Source: Burkholderia sp.
GTDB lineage: Bacteria; Pseudomonadota; Gammaproteobacteria; Burkholderiales; Burkholderiaceae
Length of the DNA: 64,000 bases
NCBI GenBank assembly: GCA_040954445.1
Contig: CP144361.1
Location: forward strand, 1,426,001-1,490,000
Direction: 5' to 3'
Each line of letters starts with the position of its first letter. Within the stretch, counting starts at the first letter, position 1. The notes beneath the pieces were generated by a model. That model was not told the DNA's origin and did not search any database. It saw nothing but the letters and a program-made list of their open reading frames with translations. The translations under genes and the position numbers were made by a program. Of the stretch, positions 50,233 to 60,325 are shown one piece after another.

Positions 50233-50251
50233 AACTACCGACAGGCACTGC

Positions 50252-51556
50252 TCAGGCACGCTTATCGATGGCGGTCGCTTCACGCGGGGTGGAGCCGATG
50301 AACAGTTGGCGAGGACGACCGATTTTCTGCTCCGGGTCGCCGATCATCTCGTTCCACTGGCCGATCCAGCCAACGGTACGCGCCATCGCGAAGATACAGG
50401 TGAACATCGAGGTCGGGATGCCTAACGCGTGCTGGACGATGCCCGAGTAGAAGTCGACGTTTGGGTACAGCTTGCGCGACACGAAGTATTCGTCTTCCAA
50501 CGCACTATTCTCGAGCTGCGTCGCAAGCTTGAACAGCGGGTCTTCGTGCAGACCCAGTTCGTTCAGCACTTCGTAGCAGGTCTCTCGCATCAGCCTAGCG
50601 CGCGGATCATAGTTCTTGTAGACGCGGTGACCGAAGCCCATCAGCTTCACGCATGAGTGTTTGTCCTTCACTTGCTTAATGAACTCTGGAATGTTGTCGG
50701 GCGAACCAATCTGCTCGAGCATGTTCAGCGCAGCTTCGTTCGCGCCGCCGTGCGCCGGTCCCCATAGACAGGCGATACCGGCCGCGATACATGCGAACGG
50801 GTTGGCGCCCGAGGAACCCGCCAGACGGACCGTCGAGGTCGATGCGTTCTGCTCGTGATCGGCGTGCAGGATCAGGATGCGGTCGAGCGCGCGAACCAGC
50901 ACGTCGTTGACCTTGTACTCCTCACACGGGTTCGAGAACATCATGTGCATGAAGTTTGCGCTGTACGAGAGTTCGTTTTTTGGATAGACGAAGGGCTGGC
51001 CGATGCTGTACTTGTAGGCCATCGATACCAGCGTCGGAAGCTTGGCGATCATGCGGATCGCCGAGACTTCGCGGTGATGGGGATCATTGATGTCGAGCGA
51101 GTCGTGGTAAAACGCCGACAGCGCGCCTACAGCGGCTACCAAGATTGCCATCGGGTGTGCATCGCGACGGAAGCCGCGAAAGAAGAAGTGCATCTGCTCG
51201 TGGACCATCGTGTGCTTTGTGACGGTCTCGACGAATTCCTTCTTCTGGATGGCGTTCGGCAGCTCGCCCTTGAGTAGCAGGTAGCAGGTCTCGAGGAAGT
51301 CGGCGTTCTGCGCGAGATTTTCGATTGGGTAGCCCCGGTACAGTAGCTCGCCCTTGTCCCCGTCAATGTATGTGATAGCTGAATTGCAGGATGCAGTGGA
51401 CATAAAGCCCGGGTCGTACGTGAACTTTCCGGTCTGGCCGTACAGCTTGCGGATGTCGATCACATCCGAGCCCATCGTGCCCTTGTAGATCGGCAGTTCG
51501 ACGCTAGGCGAATTGTCGCTGAACGATAGCGTGGCTTTAACATTAGATGGGATCAT
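50252..51556 (-). CDS. gltA: Citrate synthase
   Basis: GltA condenses acetyl-CoA and oxaloacetate to citrate, entering the TCA cycle. The 434-residue protein is the hexameric type II form common in Gram-negative bacteria. It includes the N-terminal barrel-like part ([17 protein letters not shown]), [20 protein letters not shown] with a catalytic His, [12 protein letters not shown], and [16 protein letters not shown] with the second, then the catalytic Asp region VDFYSGIV. Intact, start ATG 51556. In relatives sdh genes lie upstream. Here an IS630 palindrome begins only 63 bp upstream, so the promoter must lie in that gap or within IS sequence. The downstream neighbour on the same strand is odhA, 5 kb away beyond IS debris. 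Confidence 0.95.
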   Translation of the reverse strand: MIPSNVKATLSFSDNSPSVELPIYKGTMGSDVIDIRKLYGQTGKFTYDPGFMSTASCNSAITYIDGDKGELLYRGYPIENLAQNADFLETCYLLLKGELPNAIQKKEFVETVTKHTMVHEQMHFFFRGFRRDAHPMAILVAAVGALSAFYHDSLDINDPHHREVSAIRMIAKLPTLVSMAYKYSIGQPFVYPKNELSYSANFMHMMFSNPCEEYKVNDVLVRALDRILILHADHEQNASTSTVRLAGSSGANPFACIAAGIACLWGPAHGGANEAALNMLEQIGSPDNIPEFIKQVKDKHSCVKLMGFGHRVYKNYDPRARLMRETCYEVLNELGLHEDPLFKLATQLENSALEDEYFVSRKLYPNVDFYSGIVQHALGIPTSMFTCIFAMARTVGWIGQWNEMIGDPEQKIGRPRQLFIGSTPREATAIDKRA

Positions 51557-51619
51557 GGAACATTCTCAATCGAAATTGGAAAGGGGTTGGTTTCAAGCGT
51601 TCCTGACAGGTGCAACAAA

Positions 51620-52148
51620 TATTGATCAAAAATTCGATATCTTGAATCAAACTGCATAGTGAATTGGTTTATGTATGAAATAGAGAGCGACGCGCTTTGG
51701 TGATTTCTAGAGACGATGCAGATGGCTGATGACGGCTTTCTTGAGAGATTCATGGGTTCGTTTCGGAGCCTGCTTTTTTACGTTTGCTTTCAGATCCGCA
51801 TTAAGCATCTCGTCTGGATTGAGCTCCGGGCTGTACTAAGGAAGGCAGAACACCTTGATCTTTTCGACGTGCTCGGTCAAGGCGTGGTTGACCGAGCACG
51901 TCGAAAAGATCAAGGTGTTCTGCCTTCCTTAGTACAGCCCGGAGCTCAATCCAGACGAGATGCTTAATGCGGATCTGAAAGCAAACGTAAAAAAGCAGGC
52001 TCCGAAACGAACCCATGAATCTCTCAAGAAAGCCGTCATCAGCCATCTGCATCGTCTCTAGAAATCACCAAAGCGCGTCGCTCTCTATTTCATACATAAA
52101 CCAATTCACTATGCAGTTTGATTCAAGATATCGAATTTTTGATCAATA
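51620..52148. repeat. Giant palindrome of two IS630 ends (261-bp arms)
   Basis: The left arm 51620-51880 and right arm 51888-52148 are inverse copies with no mismatch that I can find, separated by a 7-bp spacer (GGCGTGG). Each arm runs from the IS630 terminal repeat (TATTGATCAAAAATTCG) into the transposase C-terminus, reading tail to tail. The gene itself is decayed identically in both arms, so the inversion-duplication happened after decay. It is flanked by gltA and by an IS630 N-terminal fragment. Confidence 0.9.
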
Positions 52149-52560
52149 GTTTCTTTATATTTTGCAGACTGAAGCCCCAGCGCGCTAGATACAAGCTGAC
52201 ACTTTGCACAATGTCAGCGTAAAACCACATCTCTGCCGAATCAAATTCCGCACGGCATGTCGGGTCCACAACGCGAACGATATCTTCAGTTGGTCCAGCA
52301 TCTGGTCGTGCAAGAGCATGCGAATTCCCACTTCCTGCTGCTCACTCAGAGCTCGGCTTGTCCAGAAATCCAGACGAACTTTCACGGGTGTAGCGCTTGC
52401 AAATATTGCACAGGCCCGTACGCGAAAGGTTTGTATGCTCGGCATTGTATGCTCTGCACTCTCGTCGTAGGTCCAGCCGAGCGCGTACGAAGGTTGATCA
52501 CCTGACGTCGTCGCTCTTTACGTACCTCACGAAGAAGCAATCTAGTATCTCTTTTTTCAT
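52149..52560 (-). mobile_element. IS630-family remnant, transposase N-terminal part
   Basis: Minus strand: the HTH part is scrambled near 52440 by a small duplication (GTATGCTCGGCATTGTATGC). Then RALSEQQEVGIRMLLHDQ and LDQLKISFALWTRHAVRNLI continue to about 52160. It may originally have belonged to one of the palindrome's arms. Confidence 0.72.
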
Positions 52561-52620
52561 CTCCCTCACATGAGGGTCTATTTTTTAACTTTAAAATATT
52601 GATCAGAAATTCGATATCTT
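52561..52620. repeat. MITE core/IS630 tip fragment
   Basis: CTCCCTCACATGAGGG from the MITE core is followed by TATTGATCAGAAATTCGATA, an IS630-like tip, immediately before an IS5 end. Confidence 0.5.
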
Positions 52621-53272
52621 AAGGCGTTGTTGCATAAATCGAGCGAGATCCGTTGACGTTTATGCGAAACGGTCGCGGGGCATCCACTATCAAGTCAGAT
52701 TCCTGATTAACTGCCTATTTTTTCCAAGAACATGCGCAAGATAGGTGAGCCAAAGACACGCTACCATGTCAGGAATTGGGTGGCCTATAATGAAGGCTTG
52801 ATCAACCGGGAGAACGTAACGATATAGATAGATGAAGCCGTCCTTTCCAGAATACCCGACGCTATACTCACACGTGGTCGCCCGTGTCTATACGGCGATA
52901 CGCCTGATTCAGGCATTACTGGGCGTGAAGACCGTCTATCGACTGACGTTGCGCGCAGTGCGAGGTTTCACCAAAAGTCTGTGCAATCTAATCTTCCAGA
53001 CCTTGCCGGTGCCGAATTACACCACGCTCTTTCTCCTGGCAAAAATGCTTGATGTCGAACTGACGATCCTTCGCGATAATGAACCGATCCATCTGGTTGT
53101 CGACAGCACCGGTCTGAAGGTCTATGGCGAAGGTCAATGGAAGGTGCGCCAGCACAGCTACTCGAAGCGGAGCACGTGGCGTAAAGTCCATCTCGCGCTC
53201 AACGGGAATGCTGGTCAAGTGCATGCCACGCTGATGCCACATCAGGATGTGGCTGACGGTTACGCTCTGGAC

Positions 53273-53389
53273 TATTGATCCGTAATTCGTGATCTGGAAA
53301 TTGGAAAATCATCCATCATATGAGGGGCATAGAAGACGAGACATGAGGGACGATTTTCAAATTTCCAGATCACGAATTGCGGATCAATA
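53273..53389. repeat. MITE inside IS5 transposase gene
   Basis: TATTGATCCGTAATTCGTGA to its inverse, 117 bp, flanked by GCTCTGGAC and GTTTCTCGACC with TA on both sides. The site and flanking bases are the same as those of the MITE at 59319, in inverse orientation. Confidence 0.9.
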
Positions 53390-53488
53390 GTTTCTCGACC
53401 AGATTCCGCGCGACGAACTGATCGTCATGCTCGGTGGAGCCGGTGCTTACGACACCAAGCCATGCCATGCGGCCATTGCTGTACGCAG

Positions 53489-54610
53489 GGCGTTGTTGCA
53501 TAAATCGAACGTGAGGACTCCATGGCATCGGACGGGCATAATTCAGGCGATACGAACGGATTGCGGACGAGCGAGGTCCGCCATACGGTTGATGACGCCG
53601 CCGCGCAGGCGACCTCGGTCGCCTGCACGGCGATGTGACGGGGCCAGAGACAGTGGCCGGTGAGGGTCTTGAACCGATACATCGCATTCTCGGCAAGCGA
53701 TCGCCGGTGGTAGCCACTGTCTTGCTTCCATTCTCGACGACCGTCACGGGCAATTGCATCAACCGCGCCATTCCGCCACGCCGCACCGGGCATATCCGCT
53801 GGCCAATGAGCGGCACCCTCGAGTGGCGGAATCGAAGGAATAGCACTGCGTGCAGCAATGGCCGCATGGCATGGCTTGGTGTCGTAGGCACCGTCACCGC
53901 TGATGACATCGATTTGTTCTTCGCGTGGAATCTGGTCGAGCAACTTGGCCAGAGCGTCACCGTCAGCCACATTCTGATTCGTCATTAGCGCGGCATGCAC
54001 TTGACCCGTATTCGCGTTGAGCGCGAGATGGACTTTACGCCACGTGCGCCGCTTCGAGTAGCCGTGCTGGCGCACCTTCCATTCACATTCTCCATAGACC
54101 TTCAGACCGGTGCTGTCGACAACCAGATGGATCGGTTCATTGTCACGAAGGATCGGCAGTTTGACATCAAGCGTTTTTGCCCGGCGAAAGAGCGTGGTGT
54201 AATTCTGCACCGGCAAGCTCGGGAAGGCAAAATCGCGCAGACTTTGGGTGAAACCTTGCAGGGCGCGCAAGGTCAGTCGATAGACGGTCTTCACGCCAAG
54301 TAATGCCTGAATCAGCGTATCGCCGTATAGACACGGGCGACCACGTGTGGGTATGGCATCGGGTATTCTGGCAAGGACGGCTTCATCTATCCATATTGTT
54401 ACGTTCCCCCGGTTGATCAGGCCTTCATTATAAGCCGCCCAATTCCTGACACGGTAGCGTGCCTTCGGCTCACCTTTCTTGTGTATGTCCTTGCGCATTT
54501 TCTTGGCAAAAATTAGGCAGTTACTCTGGAATCTGACTTGATAGGAGGCTAGCCCAGCGACCGTTGCGCGTAAACGTCAAGGGCTCTCGCTAGATTTATG
54601 CAACAACGCC
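53489..54610 (-). mobile_element. IS5-family element nested in IS5
   Basis: 1,122 bp, with GTACGCAG directly repeated on both sides (8 of the usual 9 bp). The minus-strand transposase starts at 54498 and is intact through E270. After TEVA a short deletion shifts the frame and replaces the last ~20 residues. It might retain some activity since the DDE core is complete. Confidence 0.9.
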
Positions 54611-54978
54611 GTACGCAGTGCTATTCTTTCCATTCCACCAAGCGAGGGTGCCGTTCATTGGCCAGCGGATATGCCCGGTGCGGCGTGGCGTAATGGCGCG
54701 GTTGATGCAATTGCCCGTGACGGTCGTCGAGAATGGAAGCAAGACAGTGGCTACCACCGGCGATCGCTTGCCGAGAATGCGATGTATCGGTTCAAGACCC
54801 TCACCGGAAACTGTCTCTGGGCGCATCACATCGACGCGCAGGCGACCGAGGTCTCCGTGCGCGTCGGCGTCTCATCAACCGTATGGCGGACCTCGCTCGT
54901 CCGCAATCCGTTCGTATCGCCTGAAATTATGCCCGTAGATGCCATGGCGTCCTCACGCTCGATTTATGCAACAGCGCC

Positions 54979-55738
54979 CGGCCAGCGCGGGCACGATTCG
55001 CGCGTGCGGCATACCGGCAAAGAGCGGTTCGTTGGCTGCCGCGAGCACGGCCTGACGCTCCTGCTCGGTCAACGCGTGCGCTGGCTCGGGATGAACAGCC
55101 TGCGACCGAAGATCTCTCGTTTGCAGCCCACCCTGGGTTTTCCAACGTTGCAGGGTACGTACGTCAATGCCGGCGGTCTCGCAAGCCAGATGCAGGCGCG
55201 CACCAGCCTCATGAGCTGCTTCTATGTTTCGGGCAGTCATCTGGGTGATCTTCCAGTCCGATCATGCGTCCTCGCCCTTGGGGAAGATCGCCTCGAGTTT
55301 TTGACAGCACCAGCAACGCTGTCGTCTCGGCGAGCGCTTTGTCCTTGCGTAGAACCTCCAGTTCGAGCTCCTTGATTCGGCGGCGATCCGCTTGCGTTTG
55401 CTGCGGCGTGGCGCGCACGTCTTCCGGGTCTGCCAGCGCCTGGGTGGCCCCACTTCCCGCCATGCGGCAAGCTCCTGCGGATATACGCCGTTCTCGCGCG
55501 ACACCAGGCGTTGCGCGATGCCTCGTCCAGCGCGGCGGTGGTGAGCACCGCGTCCAGTCGCGATGCCGCTGTCCAGCCCCGCGCGCGGGCGGGGCTGGAC
55601 AGCGACTTCACCGCGCCACCGCTCCAGCGTCCTTACGCTCACACGTATTTCCTGCGCGACATCTTCAACTGGCGTGCTCTCCGGCGGCAACAACCTTGCA
55701 ACCACCTTGTCCTTGAATGCCTGTCTGTACTTTGCCAC
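54979..55738 (-). pseudogene. IS3-family element (second type), orfA and orfB start
   Basis: orfA begins at 55738 (MAKYRQAFKDKVVARLLPP, then VSVRTLERWRGE, a helix-turn-helix). It is broken by at least two frameshifts before DRRRIKELELEVLRKDKALAE and LLVLSK. orfB starts near 55240 (MTARNIEAAHEAGARLHLAC, then IDVRTLQRWK) and is cut after HARIVPALAG by the IS5 end at 54978. This differs from the IS3-type remnant at 45176. A GC-rich perfect repeat, CCCGCGCGCG..., occurs near 55576-55600. Confidence 0.8.
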
Positions 55739-55852
55739 TTCTCGTCCTCATAGCAGCCCCGGATTTCCAGATCCGGTCCGGGCGACAACTATTCTGACGC
55801 GGGGGTAGATTGCGTGTGACAACTCGAGCGGAGGAGCAGTGAACCCACGCCC

Positions 55853-55993
55853 TGCCCTGAGTGAGCAGCAGGCAGTGGAAATTAGCGCGCTGTTGCGCGA
55901 TCAGATACCGGACTAGTTGAAGCTTGCGTTCGCGTTGTAGACGCGAAATGCCGTGCGGGAGTAGATACGGAAGCGATGCAGTTTGACGCGGAC
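55853..55993 (+). mobile_element. IS630-family fragment
   Basis: The plus strand reads ALSEQQAVEISALLRDQIPD, a stop, then LKLAFAL and TRNAVRE, the segment after the HTH domain of IS630 transposases, with two in-frame stops. It is cut by an IS5 end. Confidence 0.7.
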
Positions 55994-57021
55994 GCGTGGT
56001 TGTTGCATAAATCGAGTGTGAGGACGCAATAGCATCGACGGGATAATTTCAGGCGATACGAACGGATTGCGGACGAGCGAGGTCCGCCATACGGTTGATG
56101 ACGCCGACGCGAACGGCGACCTCGGTCGCCTGCGAGGCGATGTGACGCGCCCAGAGACAGTTGCCAGTGAGGGTCTTGAACCGATACATCGCATTCTCGG
56201 CAAGCGATCGCCGGTGGTAGCCACTTTCTTACTTCCATTCTCCATGACCGTCACAGGCAATTGCATCAACCGCGCCATTACGCCACGCCGCAACGGGCAT
56301 ATCCGCTGGCCAATGAACGGCACCCCTCGCCTAGGGGAATCGAAGGAATAGCACTGCGTGCAGCAATGGCCGCATGGCATGACTTGGTGTCGTAGGCACC
56401 ATCACCGCCGATGACATTGATTTGTTTTTCGCGTGGAATCTGGTCGAGCAACTTGGCCAGAGCGTCACCGTCAGCCACATTCTGATTCGTCATTAGCGCG
56501 GCATGCACTTGACCCGTATTCGCGTTGAGCGCGAGATGGACTTTACGCCACGTGCGCCGCTTCGAGTAGCCGTGCTGGCGCACCTTCCATTCACCTTCTC
56601 CATAGACCTTCAGACCGGTGCTGTCGAAAACAAGATGGATCTGGTTCATTGTCACGAAGGATCGGCAGTGCGACATCAAGCGTTTTTGCCCGGCGACAGA
56701 GCGTGAAGTAATTCAGCACCGGCAAGCCCGGGAAGGCCAGATCGCGCAGACTTTAGGTGAAACCTTGCAGGGCGCGCAACGTCAGTCGATAGACGGTCTT
56801 CACGCCAAGTAATGCCTGAATCAGCGTATCGCCGTATAGACACGGGCGACCACGTGTGGGTATGGCGTCGTGTATTTTTGCAAGGACGGCTTCATCTATC
56901 CATATTGTTATGTTCCCCCGGTTGATCAGGCCTTCATTATAGGCCGCCCAATTTCTGACACGGTAGCGTGCCTTCTGCTCACCTGTCTTGTATATGTCTT
57001 TGCGCATTTTCTTGGCAAAAT
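55994..57021 (-). mobile_element. IS5-family element lacking its left end
   Basis: The minus-strand transposase pseudogene has an early frameshift near 56750 and others near 56630 and 56330. The copy stops at GGCAAAAT where the MITE at 57022 begins. This junction falls on the same IS5 dinucleotide as the truncated copy at 19262. The outer ~95 bp of the left end are missing in both. Confidence 0.86.
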
Positions 57022-57137
57022 TATTGATCCGAAATTCGTTATTTCCACATTGGAAATCGTCTCTCATGTCTCGTTTTTCTATGCCCCTCACATGAAAGAC
57101 GATGTCCATTTTTAAAATAACGAATTTCGGATCAATA
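57022..57137. repeat. MITE, complete
   Basis: TATTGATCCGAAATTCGTTA to TAACGAATTTCGGATCAATA, 116 bp. It lies 20 bp after the stop codon of the glycosyltransferase gene (read on the minus strand). Confidence 0.86.
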
Positions 57138-57157
57138 AATATTTTGACAGCAAAGTG

Positions 57158-58861
57158 TCAATGCGTGTGCTCAGTGGGCGACCGAGAAATTTCGAGCTTC
57201 GTGAGCGTGGCAAAACTGCCCCGGTCGATACAGCGAAGCTCGAAATCGTTAACAGCCTTTTCGACATCGATCTCGAACTCGACTACCATCACCTCTGACT
57301 CGTCGAGGGACTTCGGGAACGAGACTTCACCGCACCAAAAATTTTGCTGTCCGCCGCTACTAACGAAGTTGATGAGCAGGTGCGTATCGTTATCCGGGTC
57401 GGCTATGCCGAAGAGCTTGATCTCGTACTTGCCCGAGGCGATGGAATAGTGCGGGCCAAACATCAGGCATCCTTCCTTGCCACTTCCTCTCAAGGAAGAG
57501 CCGACATGGGTGCCGATTTGGGTGCTGCAATCGTGGCCCGGATAGATCATGATCGACTGAACATTTTCGGCCAAGATCTGGTCGATGACTTTCTTCACGA
57601 CCTTGCCTGTATTCAGCCAGGTGCGCACACGATATTCACGCTTGACACGCTGCTCGATCCTGGCGATCACCTCGGGAGAGGTGCACCAGTCTAAGATAAC
57701 GTCGGCCCAGGCACGCACGTCCCAGGCATGTAGGTAGCGCACTAGGTCTCCGCCGACTTCCGGCAAAGAGCCCTGGTCGGAACTCAGCACGGCCTTGCTC
57801 ATCGCCAGCGCTTCGCCGACCGGAAGGCCCCATCCTTCGTACAGCGATGGATAGGCAAAGAACAGTGTATTCTGATAAAGCTGCATCAGTTCCTCGTCGC
57901 CCACATGATTGAGCTGGACGATCAGGTCCTGCGTGAGGGGATCGAGCTCGATGTCCTTCAGAAGATCGCCGACACCCCAGCCCGGCATACCAACGAACAC
58001 CAGCTTCGGCAGGCGATTGGCATGGCCTTCTCGGCAGAGAAGGTGATAGGCTCGATATAGTACCTCTTGATTTTTTCTGCGCTCGATGGTAGAGACAAAC
58101 AGAATGAACGGCTTGCGCAATACAGCCTGAACTTCTGTCCCTACGCCGCCACGCCCGCTCGGCACATTATCCCCGAGCGGAATCACATGGGCCGGTCGCA
58201 TTGGCGAGCCGATTTTTTCACACAATTCGAGATAGTCTTTGCGAGTCCGCTCTGAGATGCACAGCACGGCTGTGGATCCCCACGACAAGGCGTTGAAATA
58301 CTCCTTGAAGCGATTCGCGACATCACCGACACAGTATTGTGGAAATAGCACTGGAATTAGGTCGTAGCAACAGGTGATGACGCGCACTCCTCGCTTCTTG
58401 TTCAGTGCATAGAAATGAGACGAATACGACTGATCCCAGTCAAGTCCGATTGAGACCAGGACATCGCCGGCCGACGGCGATAGGCGATACTGCTCGCTCG
58501 CCGCGATCGGCAACTCGAGCGTCATAGAGGTGCCATTATCCACACCGCTGAACGATTGCTTTCGACTGAATCGCTCGAGCGCACGAAACAGGAACTGCCG
58601 CGAAAGATCAAACGATGCCGTTTTCGGAAGCATCATGTTGATCGCATCGTCGAAGTTGGTGGAACGCTCAGCCTGCACGCCGGTCCATTCGACGAACTGC
58701 CCATCTCTCCAGATACATTTTCTGAATTGATCCTGGCCATACAGACGTTCGAGTTCGTGGCAGATCGACTGCTCGACACGCACGATACCAACTGGCGGAC
58801 GATGCCAGTTCGCACTGGTCGTCACATTCATCCAAATCAGCGACTTATTCTTATTCGACAT
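57158..58861 (-). CDS. Glycosyltransferase family 4 protein with C-terminal extra domain
   Basis: Probably adds a sugar from a nucleotide-sugar donor during surface polysaccharide synthesis. The N-terminal half (MNVTTSANWHRPPVGIVRVE, then VITCCYDLIPVLFPQYC) is the acceptor-binding Rossmann domain. The second half has the GT4 signatures KPFILFVSTIERRKNQEVLY, FVGMPGWGVGDLL and YPSLYEGWGLPVGEALAMSK (E-x7-E motif). Residues from about 440 to 567 form an additional domain of unknown role that looks beta-rich (SGKYEIKLFGIADPDNDTHL). 567 residues, intact. ATG 58861 is the likely start. The neighbouring flippase suggests an O-antigen or exopolysaccharide locus. Donor and acceptor cannot be told. Confidence 0.82.
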   Translation of the reverse strand: MSNKNKSLIWMNVTTSANWHRPPVGIVRVEQSICHELERLYGQDQFRKCIWRDGQFVEWTGVQAERSTNFDDAINMMLPKTASFDLSRQFLFRALERFSRKQSFSGVDNGTSMTLELPIAASEQYRLSPSAGDVLVSIGLDWDQSYSSHFYALNKKRGVRVITCCYDLIPVLFPQYCVGDVANRFKEYFNALSWGSTAVLCISERTRKDYLELCEKIGSPMRPAHVIPLGDNVPSGRGGVGTEVQAVLRKPFILFVSTIERRKNQEVLYRAYHLLCREGHANRLPKLVFVGMPGWGVGDLLKDIELDPLTQDLIVQLNHVGDEELMQLYQNTLFFAYPSLYEGWGLPVGEALAMSKAVLSSDQGSLPEVGGDLVRYLHAWDVRAWADVILDWCTSPEVIARIEQRVKREYRVRTWLNTGKVVKKVIDQILAENVQSIMIYPGHDCSTQIGTHVGSSLRGSGKEGCLMFGPHYSIASGKYEIKLFGIADPDNDTHLLINFVSSGGQQNFWCGEVSFPKSLDESEVMVVEFEIDVEKAVNDFELRCIDRGSFATLTKLEISRSPTEHTH

Positions 58862-58899
58862 ACTTCACCTTTTTTCCGCCTCTGTTGCATCTCTTTGGG

Positions 58900-60105
58900 G
58901 GCGTTGTTGCATAAATCTGTCGCTAGGGTGCAATAGCATTGAAAGGCATAATTTCAGGCGATACGAATGGATTGCGGACAAATGATGTCCGCCATGCGGT
59001 TGATTACGCCGACTCACCCAGAGACAGTGGCCGGTGAGCATATTGAACCGATACATCACAGTCTCGGTAAGCGATCGCCGGTAGTAGCTACTGCCTTTCT
59101 TCCATTCGCGAGGACCCTCACGGGGAATTACATCAACCGCGCCGTTACGCCACGCTACACCGGGTGTATCCGCTGGCCAATGAGCGACGCCCTCACGTGG
59201 CGGAATCGAAGGAACTGCACTGCATGCAGCAGTGGCCGCATGGCATGGCTTGGTGTCGTAGGCACCGGCTCCACCGATCATGACGATCTGTTCGTCGCGC
59301 GGAATCTGGTCGAGAAACTATTGATCCGTAATTCGGGATCTGGAAATTTGAAAATCGTCCCTCATGTCTCGTCTTCTATGCCCCTCATATGATGGATGAT
59401 TTTCAAATTTCCAGATCCCGAATTACGGATCAATAGTCCAGAGCGTCACCGTCAGCCACATCCTGATGTGGCATCAGCGTGGCACGCACTTGACCAGTAT
59501 TCCCGTTGAGCGCGAGATGGACTTTGCGCCACGTGCGCCGCTTCGAGTAGCCGTGCTGGTGGACCTTCCATTCACCTGCTCCATAGACTTTCAAACCGGT
59601 GCTGTCGACCACCAGGTGGATCTGGTTCGCTGTTGCGCATGATCGGCAGTTCAACATCAAGTGTTTTTGCCCGGCAACAGAGCGTGGTGTCATTCTGCAC
59701 CGGTAAGCTTGGGCAGGCCAGATCGCGCTGCATTTGTGCGAAACCTTGCAGGGCGCGCAACGTCAGTCGATAGACGGTCTTCACGCCAAGTAATGCCTGA
59801 ATCAGCGTATCGCCGTATAGACACGGGCGACTCTACGCGTGGGTATGATGTCGACCATTCTGGTAAAGACAGCTTTATCCATCCATATCGTCACGCTCCC
59901 CCTGTTGATCAGGCTTATATTTATTATAAGCCGCTTAATTCCTGACACGGTAGCGTGCCTTCGGCTCACCTGTCTTGTGTATGTCCTTGCGCATTTTCTT
60001 GGAAAGAATTAGGCAGTTACTCTGAAATCTGACTTGATAGGGGGATGGCCGGAGAGCGTTAGGCGTAAACGTCAACGGCTTTTGCTCGATTTATGCAACA
60101 ACGCC
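58900..60105 (-). mobile_element. IS5-family element carrying a MITE
   Basis: A minus-strand degenerate transposase with a MITE at 59319-59435. The left tip continues as AATCTGTCGCTAGGGTGC, more diverged than other copies. Its remaining code is split into fragments (VHQHGYSKRRTWRKVHLAL, GAGAYDTKPCHAAT). No target duplication found. Confidence 0.85.
59319..59435. repeat. MITE inside IS5 transposase gene (shared site)
   Basis: TATTGATCCGTAATTCGGGA to its inverse, 117 bp. Flanks GGTCGAGAAAC and GTCCAGAGC are the exact inverse of those around the MITE at 53273, so both IS5 copies descend from one MITE-bearing ancestor. Confidence 0.9.
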
Positions 60106-60246
60106 TCGTATAGTCCGGAGCTCAATCCAGACGAGATGCTCGTAACGAGGATCTGCAAGCGAACGTGATGAAGCAGGCTTTGGAACGAACCAAGGGGCAT
60201 CTCAAAAAAAATATCATCAGCCATCTGCGTCGTCTCCAGAAATCAC
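60106..60246 (+). mobile_element. IS630-family fragment, transposase C-terminus
   Basis: SPELNPDEM is recognisable (AGTCCGGAGCTCAATCCAGA), then a frameshift, and KQALERTKGHLKKNIISHLR. It is flanked by an IS5 end and a MITE tip. Confidence 0.75.
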
Positions 60247-60325
60247 TATTGATCTACAATTTGTTTGTATTTTCTAAAATTATGCCCATCGACGCCATTG
60301 CGTCCTTATGCTTGATTTATGCAAC
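60247..60325. mobile_element. MITE tip plus IS5 end remnant at wzx 3' end
   Basis: TATTGATCTACAATTTG (MITE tip) to ~60275, then ATTATGCCCATCGACGCCAT...TTTATGCAACTACCCC, the transposase-3' end of IS5. The IS end supplies the stop codon of the neighbouring minus-strand flippase gene. Confidence 0.7.

Larger units (their letters stand above)
52623..54978 (+). mobile_element. Outer IS5 copy with inserted MITE and nested IS5
   Basis: The plus-strand degenerate transposase is interrupted by a MITE (53273-53389) after GYALD and by a complete IS5 (53489-54610) within the HAAIAVR(R)S segment. It resumes at 54611 and ends with the right end TTATGCAACAGCGCC. It shows at least three successive insertion events. 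There are several other frameshifts near its N-terminus. Confidence 0.87.

Noticed and set aside
22888..59435. Regularly recurring short palindromes as a CRISPR array
   Set aside because: The copies lie kilobases apart, have no uniform spacers and no cas genes, and show TA-flanked insertion.
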